Shown here in pieces: positions 33,901 to 42,229 of a DNA stretch of 64,000 nucleotides (position 1 is the first letter of the stretch; the number at the start of each line of letters is the position of its first letter). Origin of the DNA: Rhyzopertha dominica (taxonomy: Eukaryota; Arthropoda; Insecta; Coleoptera; Bostrichidae). The position numbers were made by a program, and so were the translations under genes. The notes under the pieces were generated by a model. The model was not told the DNA's origin, ran no database searches, and saw nothing but the letters and a program-made list of their open reading frames with translations. The stretch lies in NCBI GenBank assembly GCA_025024175.1, contig QCXZ01000041.1:46371786-46435785 (forward strand), read 5' to 3'.

Positions 33901-36440
33901 TCGTGGACATGGACTTTCTAAAAAATTACATGATAAATACTTTAATGTTAATAATAATGTTAAAAGAAAATTTTCAGTATTCTGGGAGTTTTTTTAAGTG
34001 TCATATTTTTTACAAGTTGTTTGTTTAAATTTTGGGTTCTCGTAAGGACAAATTTTATATCCGCTCTAAAATAAAATACATTTTGTTGAAAAGAGTCCAA
34101 AATATTCAATTTAATAAGCAACCTGTTTCGTAGGCACTATTAATCTATTACCCCGTCAATAAGTTAAACGTGGTAAAACTAATTACATGGCCAGACTCTG
34201 TGAAATAAGCTTTCAAATGATGTATCACAAGATGGATAGTTCCATTTAAAATTTTTAAAGGGGTGTCTACCCTGCTCAGAGAGTAAGCGCTATCCATTAA
34301 AAACTTATCGCAAAAGTTGTCCCCCTGCAACAAAAGTTTACCTGTTTTTGCAAATTTTTAAATTTCTGCTATATTTAAAGTTATTTAAGGTGTGAAGTTT
34401 TCAAAAAATCACCCTGTATAACCCTATTCAGGTACTTGTCCTCATTGTGTGGCTAAATTTTTGCTTTGGATTTAGACAAATTTTAAGTTTTTATGTTTTT
34501 TATATCAGGAGTCAAGGAGTCAAGAAATAAAATGCCCTTGTGGGCTACCTTTTTGTTCATTTTTTGCGTCATTAGTGAAGATTAGTTTGTTTGAATATTC
34601 TATAATAGAAAATGATGTGCATATAAACTGTTTAAATTAAGCAATCTGTTTTCTTTGAATAACTTATATACTGGGTAGTAATAGTCATATCTAAAAAGTA
34701 TTTTTATGAATTATTATCATGTACTGTAGGTATCACTCCATGAGTGCATAATTATATTGTTCTAACTTATTGTGAAATGAGTATTGTTTTAATGACCTTA
34801 ACTTTGTATAATATGCTTCTGATCTGTAATTTTTATTTGAAAACACCAGTTTTAAATATTTATCGGTACGTATTCCTAAATATTTTATGCTATTTACCCT
34901 TTGCATTTGATGTGTAATTCTGGTTCTGGTATCTTTAATTATTATTTGACTATTTATCATTTGTAACATCACAACCATATATATTTCGTTTTATCAAAAC
35001 TGAATGTAAGCAGTTTGCTGTTAAATATATTGTAAAAAGTATCTTATGATGGACTGTGTCAAAAGCTTTAATGTTATCAAGTTAATTGGATCGTCTTATT
35101 ATTTTTTTATTGTATCATGCGTAGAGAATAGAGATGCATTCTGTCAAACCATAGTAGTTACATNATACAATCTTGAATTTCTTTATATATTGGACTTATT
35201 TTTTTATTATTTTCTCTGCTATTTTGTCAAATTTCAAATTATCAATAAGGGTCTTCAATTTACCATTTCTTTTGAATTTTCGTTCTTAAAAACGGATGTT
35301 ACAACTAAATAAATATAGTTTGACATTTTCTAGTTGCAAGTATTTTGCTGATGAGCCGGTAAATAAATAGTTACAATGAACTACAATATACATATAATGT
35401 CTATAAAGTGTTCGTTGTTAGGAATAGGTACAAAATAATACCAAAAAACTTACATACTTATTTGCAGATATAAATTATGCTTGAAGTCTTTCGATAATTA
35501 TCTACTACTAACATCAATATTTTATACTTTAATTATTAGGTACTTATGGTATTTACTGATATATTTCAATAACAGCACAAAGATTAAAGCATGAAATTTA
35601 AATTAGAAATTAAGCTACTATACATAATTAAAAGTGTGGGATCTCTCCAGTATACCAAAATTATGTTCGAGATACCTACTTTCAAGTATGGTGGAGATAA
35701 ACCAATTTTCTCATCAGATAACATCTGAAGATAATGCTTGATCATCATAAAAACTTATGTGAATATTAGAAATTAGTTTTTAACATAAATTGTTCAATAG
35801 ATACAAATACTTATCATTCGTATGGCATTTCATTAGACTGGGAATTTTTCTTCTAGGAATAAAGCACAAAAAATAAAATACACTTTGGTGTGTCCGTGTA
35901 AGTCAGGAGCCATTCTCTTTTTAAATCTGTGTATCCTGGCCATTTAATATAATGAATATTACAGCTATTACGCTCAATCTTTATATAGTACCTACTTGAT
36001 ATCAATATCCCTCTAGGTCATGCCGGAACATGTTTTAGATAAATATTTCACTATCCAAAAGACTACCCCTCTTTGGTTATGTAACAATACCATGTGTGGG
36101 CAATTACGGCTCATGTTCCCACTCAAAAGCTTGTCAAATTATGGACACATATCCCAAGGATTCCTGGGCCTATGCAATGGCTTGCCCACGATGGTTTAGA
36201 GCAACTGGGATCGAATGCAGGTGCCCACTTAAAAAGGCAATACAATAAGCAACAAATACAAACAAAGATGCTAACAGTTATTGATTTCAGGGTGAATACA
36301 GCTCTTCTAACATTAAAACGGTGTTAGATACAAAATTGGTCCCCAAATGGATTGCAGCTGGTGATTACAAAGCTGTAGTGACAATGGAAAATGACAGCGG
36401 AGAAATAGGTTGTTTTAAATTTCAAATCAGATTGAAATGA
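30926..36440 (+). CDS. GM2-activator-like secreted lipid-binding protein, gene B
   Basis: A paralogue of gene A. Exons 30926-30997, 31053-31259, 36039-36236 and 36291-36440 are all phase 0 and join to 208 residues. Exon 1 is a signal peptide (MLKHALIIIVFVSALLDA). Eight Cys are placed as in GM2A: one in exon 2 (YMYENCGGRN), six in exon 3 (IPCVGNYGSCSHSKAC, MACPRW, GIECRCPLKK) and one in exon 4 (GEIGCFKFQIRLK). The ending PKWIAAGDYKAVV matches the GM2A 'PSWLTTGNYRI' block. Intron 2 (4779 bp) carries a 2.3 kb intact transposon. Intron 3 is only 54 bp and uses a GC donor (AAG|GCAATA); without that splice an in-frame TAA follows within four codons. The next gene, a gustatory receptor, starts 61 bp after the stop. 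Confidence 0.88.
31260..32122. other. Gene B intron 2, left part
   Basis: AT-rich intron sequence before the transposon. Nothing recognised. Confidence 0.6.
32123..34416 (+). mobile_element. Complete Tc1/mariner-superfamily (DD41D) transposon with long TIRs
   Basis: Ends CCAGGTGATTTTTTGAAAAC and the inverse of CAGGGTGATTTTTTGAAAAC bound 2294 bp, with TA on each side (32121-32122, 34417-34418). The arms pair over roughly 340 bp (32123-32465 with 34077-34416) with scattered mismatches. That is very long for this superfamily, where 20-30 bp is common. The single open reading frame between them is intact. Insertion is in intron 2 of GM2A-like gene B, in sense. Confidence 0.93.
32751..33836 (+). 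CDS. Intact DD41D transposase (DUF4817 HTH plus DDE_3)
   Basis: 361 residues, uninterrupted. The first ATG of the conserved start is 32751 (MVYSTAERVEIIFIYGAEHT); the open frame extends a few codons upstream without an ATG. The N-terminal helix-turn-helix resembles the DUF4817 domain of insect transposases (VFNERHPDKNVDARYILDLV). A second HTH (ATGLSYSSVRKV) follows. The catalytic motifs are FSDECNIFLNG, YQHDGAPPH and RSPDLTALDFFLWG, giving Asp-Asp-Asp. By my count 41 residues lie between the second and third Asp, i.e. DD41D, the spacing of the rosa/Visitor groups. It cuts and pastes DNA at TA. It may still be active if expressed. Confidence 0.93.
   Translation: MVYSTAERVEIIFIYGAEHTCARASARVFNERHPDKNVDARYILDLVQKFQDTGSVVNKKRAGNRVVDEMAQLEVLGHFAMDPTSSLRNISTATGLSYSSVRKVTKLHKFHPYKMKTLQELGEDDFDRRLQFCEIMTEKIIVNPNLIKNICFSDECNIFLNGSVNKHNVRYWSDENPYIFREGHTQVPQKLNVWAGILGNAIVGPIFSDGTLNGGMYLELLDNVIDPLITEQLENQRDPEGNPMLDEYELFYQHDGAPPHYDINVRNWLNHRFPLHWIGRRGTIEWPPRSPDLTALDFFLWGHLKSVVYKTQPTSLDDVRERIINECRRIPPETFRKVQQEFENRLYYCMERGGAHFENLL
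34419..34732. other. Gene B intron 2, between transposon and LINE piece
   Basis: AT-rich. Nothing recognised. Confidence 0.55.
34733..35110 (-). mobile_element. LINE reverse transcriptase fragment with internal deletion
   Basis: The minus strand reads IKAFDTVHHKILF near 35080-35040 (RT block 'SKAFDTVDHxILL') and then, from 34978, INSQIIIKDTRTRI and RVNSIKYLGIRTDKYLK (thumb block 'YKYLGIxIDxxLxW'). The stretch between these motifs, including YADD, is missing. A dead fragment in antisense to gene B. Confidence 0.65.
35111..36038. other. Gene B intron 2, right part
   Basis: AT-rich. Parts of 35120-35310 may continue the LINE fragment (revcomp has short RT-like codons). The acceptor ACATGTTTTAG precedes exon 3 at 36039. 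Confidence 0.5.
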
Positions 36441-36501
36441 TAAGAAAGTGCATTAAAGAAATTAAAATGTATGTGAATGCTTTTAGTTTTAACAAGACAG
36501 C

Positions 36502-38817
36502 ATGGAATATAACAATAATATATTTGATTCATTCCAATATCTAAATTGGCTTAATACAATCTGTGCTTTACCGTCATATGATATTAAAAGAACTGGTATA
36601 AGTATTTTGGTAAAGCTTAATAGCAGGTTTTATTATTACTTTAAAATTTTACTAACTGTTACAGTTTTGAGTGTATCTGATATTATGAATAATGAAAAAA
36701 CATTTCTTAGAGCGGCTCAGTCCAGTTTTAATGCTCAAACTGTCAATATCTGCATAATAGCCATTTTTATAAAGAGGCATGGAATATCAAAAATGCTGTT
36801 TCACGTTTTGGAACTTCATAAAGAACTAAGGCAATTTGGATACCAATTTTACGCAGATTGTAGCAAAAAAATTGGAGCAATCTTGTTAGGCATAAACTTA
36901 CTGCTGAATTTTGCTATGGCGATACGTTATTTTGTGCAATACACTAATGAAAGTATTCCAATGGTAGTAATTTACTATTTTGGAGGCATTACTTTTACTC
37001 TACAATGCAGCTACTTTGTTATGTATGCATCGTTAATTAACCAAAATTTGGAATTCATAGTCGCTGTTTTGGATAAAAAAATTGCTGACAATGGTTTAAA
37101 TCTTCCCAGTATTACTAATTTACGAAAATTCTATGCTGAAATATGGAAGTGCATTAAAATGCTCAATTGTAATTATAATGTCTTATTATTGTGTGTGTTT
37201 GCACATGGCTTTCTCAACTCCACAAACGCCGTCTACTTTTGGCTTCGGGGGCTAAACACAGGCAGTTTCAATCTGTTTGAAGCCATTTTGTGGAACGTCT
37301 TGAATATCGGAAGACTTATAGTCGTTGCAACGGTTTGTGATTTTGCAAAAACTCAGGTAAGCATAAAAGTAAGTCTTAAGAATGTATGTCAAATGTAAGA
37401 AAAATTGTAGAATAATATTATTCTGCTGAAGGTTCATCAACTATGCCTTAAAATGGCAGGCAAAAAAGAGATACTACTTGAGGTAAGAAAAGCAAAAAAT
37501 GCATTCTGGTATTGTCTCCTTAAGAGGATATCTAATTTTTTAGCTCAAACAATTCTCCTTGCAGCTGATGCAAACAAAAACTGAATATACAGCATGCTAC
37601 ATGTTTGTTTTAGATCATAACATAATATTTCGAGTAAGTTAAAATCTAGCAGTGTGGTTTTTCATGATTTAAGAATTACTAAGAGGAACAGAGGTGGTTG
37701 CTCCATCCCTTGTTGGGATGCTGCATAAGTCAATGTGGTGTAGACAAGGTAGGACTTAACAGTCCCAAGAATTATTAAAATAAACCAGTTATCTAACGTA
37801 ATTATTAACACTGTCAAAATGAACCTCCTGTCTACGCCCTTGTCTTTAAAGACCACTTTTTGAATCAATAAACTAAATACTTGCTTGTTAATATCTATAA
37901 TTTGTAACATGTTTACTACAAAAAACAATATTAAAAAAGTCTTTTGTGATGAACCAGACTTTAGCGTATTTTCCTTGTATTGTCTAGACTGAATTGAATT
38001 GCAATTAAAAAGAAAAAATAAAGTACCTTTATATTGACCATCGTTAGGCCAAGACCTATGTAACAAGCCCGATCCGTTCTCGAGCTATGAGTGTCACATC
38101 AATGGTACAAAGTGCGGACAATAGCACATTTGGAAAATGCGCTAAAAAGTTCCACCGACACCTAGGATTAAACATAAGTAACATTGTACTTAAAGTTGAC
38201 ACAATTTCTTTTGAGAACAAACCTTTGATTGACACAGTCAATTTTTTTAGTTAATATTGAAATAAAAAAACAAATATTGATGTTCATTTTGTGGAGTTCC
38301 TTTAGTTAATTATTTCCAGTGTTTGTATTCGTGGGTTTTGGCTTCTGATTGTATTAAGTTACGCAACTTGTATTCATATAACGTTTCGACCTTTAATTTA
38401 GGTTTTTTCAAATAATTTTTTATTTTATAATTGACAAATTGGCATAAAATGAATATGACATTTACAACTGCTAATTTGTCAATTATAAAATAAAAAATTA
38501 TTTGAAAAAACCTAAATTAAAGGTCGAAACGTTATATAAATAGGTACAAGTTGTTTAATTTAGAGAAATATCAGCAGCCTGAACCTAGAACCTACGACTA
38601 CAAACACTTGGAATAATGAACAAATATAGAAAAACAAATATAACTCTTCTTTGAAAAACCATATTATAGAAATCCTATAAGTAAATGCTGTTCAGATTTT
38701 GATAAGTTATAGTTTTGTTCTTATAGTTTGCCTCTCGTCTCTACTAACCTTTTTTTATTCCAGATTACCTCCTACATATCCCTGTATTCGATTCTGCTAT
38801 TACAAGTGCAAATATAA
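36502..38817 (+). CDS. Gustatory receptor (7TM insect chemoreceptor)
   Basis: A ligand-gated cation channel subunit in taste neuron membranes. Exons 36502-37356, 37432-37482, 37544-37633 and 38764-38817, all phase 0, give 349 residues with multiple hydrophobic helices. The family signature is in the small 3' exons. These are VHQLCLKMAGKKEILLE, then LKQFSLQLMQTKTEYTACYM with FVLDHNIIFR (consensus 'ELQQFSLQLL...FTACGFFxLDxxLL'), then ITSYISLYSILLLQVQI. In the last exon LYSILLLQV replaces the TYhhhhhQF motif. The small C-terminal exons in phase 0 are typical of insect Gr genes. It starts 61 bp downstream of GM2A-like gene B. No frame damage. The ligand cannot be predicted. Confidence 0.9.
37662..38066 (-). 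other. Unassigned 134-codon frame antisense in Gr intron 3
   Basis: An open frame on the minus strand with two hydrophobic stretches (KTFLILFFVVNMLQIIDI and RFILTVLIITLDNWFILIIL) and a basic spacer. I recognise no family. An adjacent minus frame at 38241-38056 is also open. It lies entirely inside intron 3 of the gustatory receptor. It could be chance, a degraded receptor-like copy or a small nested membrane-protein gene. Confidence 0.2.
38364..38553. repeat. Long near-perfect inverted repeat in Gr intron 3
   Basis: The arm 38364-38440 (core ACGTTTCGACCTTTAATTTA) pairs with 38473-38553 (core TAAATTAAAGGTCGAAACGT) around a ~32 bp loop. Over the central ~63 bp I saw almost no mismatch. The TTAAAGGTCGAAACG piece resembles the terminal motif of Penelope-like elements, so this may be two such ends in inverted orientation. 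Confidence 0.75.
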
Positions 38818-40244
38818 AATTATGTTTATATAAAAATCACCATACTATATCTAATTAAAAATGAATGTTTTTTTCTTTATGAATTTCTCACTATTGTTAT
38901 AAAAGGTGACTGAATGTCTAAAAAGGTTAAGGATTAAGGTATGCATCTATATTTTTGCTGATGTAAATTTCAATAATAATTAATAAAACTGTTTTGTTGA
39001 CATAGAATTAAGCGAGGGGAGGGAGCAAAAAGAGCCAACAGTAAAGAAGAACAAAAACGAACTAATAAAACACACATATAAATATGTAAATCGTCAGCTT
39101 TTTTTCATAAACTAAAATAATGCATCAGATAAATAAGATTTCTTTTCAGGTTCTTAAATCAATCATGATTAAATGACATTTCACACCTATCTAGATTTTG
39201 GAGTATGTGTGTTCAAAATTGTTGCAATTGTTTTCAAGAATTACTAGATTTATTATGTTTTATCATTTTAAATGAGTTTTTGGTATTTTTGCGTTTATTT
39301 GTAAAAAGAATTACTAAGTGTGATCAGAAAAAACAGTACCCTATTTCAATATGGCGTCCATATAAGAAAAAAAGTTGATGATGGATAGCGAAAAAAAATG
39401 CCTTAAGAATGTTATTTGCAAAATACGTAAAAAGTTATGAGCAGACAACAAAAATCAAACTTGTAGGCGATGGTTTGCTTATTTACATATTACTAAAAAG
39501 ACTAAAAAATATATATACAGATTTGAAAAAAAATATGCTTGTCTTTTGTACCTGGACTTTCTCTAACAAGAATTTGATGTTCCATAATCTATATTCCACC
39601 AATTTTCGTGCCGGACACGCAGAAGTCTTAATATTTTGCACTCGTAAACATAATATCGGTTCTTACCATTGACATATGTATAAAACGGTACACCCAATTT
39701 TTTTTTTATTTCTGCCGTCAAATGAAATCAATAACAAACCTCAAAAAGTTCTCTAGCTAAATTAAACTGACCGACAGATTTATTATACAAATTTTATTGT
39801 TTTATTACCTACCTAGATAATTTAAGAATTTTTGTTGTATTATTATTTAATTTAAAACTAGCTTCATATCAATATGGTATATCTTTTTAACTTTTCGGTG
39901 GCACTGCGCTTGTAGTTCTAATATACCAATAGCTCTGGATACATTAAAACTACCGTTAGTTCAAGAAAGCAGGAATGTTTGTTTAGATTTAGTTCTTGCA
40001 CTTAGTTTTACACTTCTTTTTTATAAATATTGTATATAAGTGGTTCGGTTTTATAAATAAATATGTAAACATTTCTTTAGAATATTTTGTAGCATCTGTA
40101 AGTATTATAAAACTGCTGCTTTTGGAATTGTTATATACATAAACGCCTACACATACATACAAATGAATAACACAATTATCGTTCTAGAAACAACAGAAAC
40201 ACAGAATGGACCAAAATATCAAGATTCACTATTAAAAAACAAAA
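38818..40244. other. Intergenic between Gr and galactosyltransferase
   Basis: Mostly AT-rich. An 87-codon plus frame (39409-39672) is Lys/Leu/Asn-rich without a known motif and is judged non-coding. No transposon ends seen. Confidence 0.5.
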
Positions 40245-41330
40245 ATGCTGAAACAAAGGAATGTTTATTTAATAATATCCGGTGGTTTTTTGATAATCCT
40301 CTTAATTATATTATCTCAGCATGATAAAACACAAACGTTCAATGTTGTATTAATAAGCTCAGAACAGAACAGTGTTGATATCATATATAATGAAACATCC
40401 TTATTTGGACTAGATTTCCAATACCTTTTAAACAGTAGGGAATGTGATGAGACCGTTTATGCTACATTCATTGTGACTTCGTACTTCAGCAATGTGGAGA
40501 CCCGCAGTGCAATGCGACGTGCCTATTCAAATGGAAAATTGAAGGAGTTGAATTTAAGGAGAGTGTTTTTGTTGGGCACGGCTTCGGGTGATAAATTTTT
40601 GAGCCAGAATGCCATTGCCGATGAAAGTAGAAGATTTGGAGACATAGTACAGGGGAATTTTCAGGAATCTTACAAAAACTTGACCTACAAGCATGTGATG
40701 GGTCACCGCTGGATCAGTGAATACTGTAACAGCACAAAGTATGTGATAAAAATGGATGATGATATTGTAATTTACATTCGAAAAATGCTCCCCTTGCTTC
40801 ACAATTTAACAATAAGCACTGATAAATTTATGGCTGGCTTAATATTAAAAAATATGAAGCCCATTAGAGAGCCAGTGAATAAATGGTATGTAAGTCCCCA
40901 AGAATTCGAAGAAAGTTTTTATCCAGTTTTTCTCTCTGGCTGGTTTTATGTAACAACTCCAAAAGTAAGCAGAGGCATTTTTGATTTGTCACACTCATTA
41001 CGATATTTTTGGATTGATGATGTTTATGTGACAGGACAATTAGCTTTAGTTCTGGGAGTGAAACACCATGACCTGAGTAGATATTTTACTACAGAGGCAA
41101 AATATTTATTTTGTTGCTTGAAGAATCTCGAGATATATGATATCGACTGTGATTACATTATTGGACCAAACGGAGGTGACAATGTCCTATTTTTTAAGTT
41201 TAACAGAGCCATGGAAAAATGCAGCCAAATAAAATGTAAGAATTCTGCTGTTATTTCTAATAATTGTAGTATAGAACAAACCTTTTATACTAGCAGAGGA
41301 CAAGCTTTAATAAAAAGTATTAAATTATAA
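40245..41330 (+). CDS. Beta-1,3-galactosyltransferase family (GT31) enzyme
   Basis: A type II Golgi membrane glycosyltransferase that should move galactose (or GlcNAc/GalNAc) from a UDP-sugar to a 3-OH on a glycan acceptor. It has 361 residues in one uninterrupted exon. The N-terminal anchor is NVYLIISGGFLIILLIILS (about residues 6-24). Family motifs run in order: ATFIVTSYFSNVETRSAMRR, RRVFLLG, ADESRRFGDIVQGNFQESYK, NLTYK, the DxD-type metal/UDP site KMDDDIVI (Asp about 170-172), SGWFYVTTPKVSRGIF and WIDDVYVTGQL (the 'EDVxxG' motif). Several N-glycosylation sites. The upstream ATG used is the first in frame. Donor and acceptor sugars cannot be told from sequence; it is closest in style to insect B3GalT5-like genes. 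Confidence 0.88.
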   Translation: MLKQRNVYLIISGGFLIILLIILSQHDKTQTFNVVLISSEQNSVDIIYNETSLFGLDFQYLLNSRECDETVYATFIVTSYFSNVETRSAMRRAYSNGKLKELNLRRVFLLGTASGDKFLSQNAIADESRRFGDIVQGNFQESYKNLTYKHVMGHRWISEYCNSTKYVIKMDDDIVIYIRKMLPLLHNLTISTDKFMAGLILKNMKPIREPVNKWYVSPQEFEESFYPVFLSGWFYVTTPKVSRGIFDLSHSLRYFWIDDVYVTGQLALVLGVKHHDLSRYFTTEAKYLFCCLKNLEIYDIDCDYIIGPNGGDNVLFFKFNRAMEKCSQIKCKNSAVISNNCSIEQTFYTSRGQALIKSIKL

Positions 41331-42229
41331 TGTACACTTTTTTTACATAATGTATGCATAAAATATTAATTAGCTATAAACATGTGTTTTATTAATAAGA
41401 ACTTATGGCAATTCTTTAGATAGTGTTGGCTTTTGGTGATGTCTTCCCAGCATCCTAACACATTACTGGTACCTATATATGGCATGTCAGTGTAGTTTGT
41501 TTTATGCCCTTTGGTAGAAAATTTTCCTCATGCTTTGAAAAATATACAGGAAAAACTGGTAAGATTTTACAAATCCATATATAACACAATTTGTAATTGG
41601 ATTTACATGGCATTTTGAATACCTACGATAATTTTTAATGAAGCAATTTAAATCTTTAAATAATATTTTCTGAAATGGTCGGAAAAATTAAAATCTCACC
41701 ATCTCTTCTGTACAGGCTCGAATTTTTTATGCTAATGTCAATATATTATTAAACATGAAAATTTTACGGAGGGTTACATTCAAGCCAATACGGCAAATAT
41801 GGTCTAGAATTTTAATTTTTTCCACGATTTCGGAAACTTCTATAAAATTTAATTTAAAATGTTTACAACTTTGACCACCGTACGGCCTCACTATAATTAT
41901 AAACTCACTGTATTTACTTTTATTTAGAGTAAAGTACTTTATTCCAGATTCCGGTCACGTTAGGAAACTGGGAATACTATATGAAGTCATATAGTGGGAA
42001 GAATTACCTACTATGTAATTAGTCAGTAGTTCTATTGTCATGACCTTGAAAATGACAAGCTAACATTCCTAATGAACCGCAGATAACGATTGTTTGTGTG
42101 ATAATGCATCCCTGTCATTTGTGATGCATCCGTCACGCGCATGATTTTTAATTTATTTGTGATGCATTTGTTCTAAATTACAAGGTTCTTCAGGAACTAG
42201 TGTTACGATACAAAGACGCCGAATCGATA
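41331..42229. other. Intergenic between galactosyltransferase and phosphatase
   Basis: About 900 bp with no recognised gene or mobile element. The promoter and 5' UTR of the phosphatase lie at the right end. Near 42110-42180 the words GATGCATC and TTTGTGATGCAT recur. Confidence 0.5.

Noticed and set aside
22449..36038. Nearly equal lengths of intron 2 in the two GM2A-like genes (4783 and 4779 bp)
   Set aside because: Contents differ (different transposons in different places), so the match is coincidence.
39409..39672. 87-codon plus-strand frame
   Set aside because: AT-driven Lys/Leu/Asn composition, no motif, no splice context.
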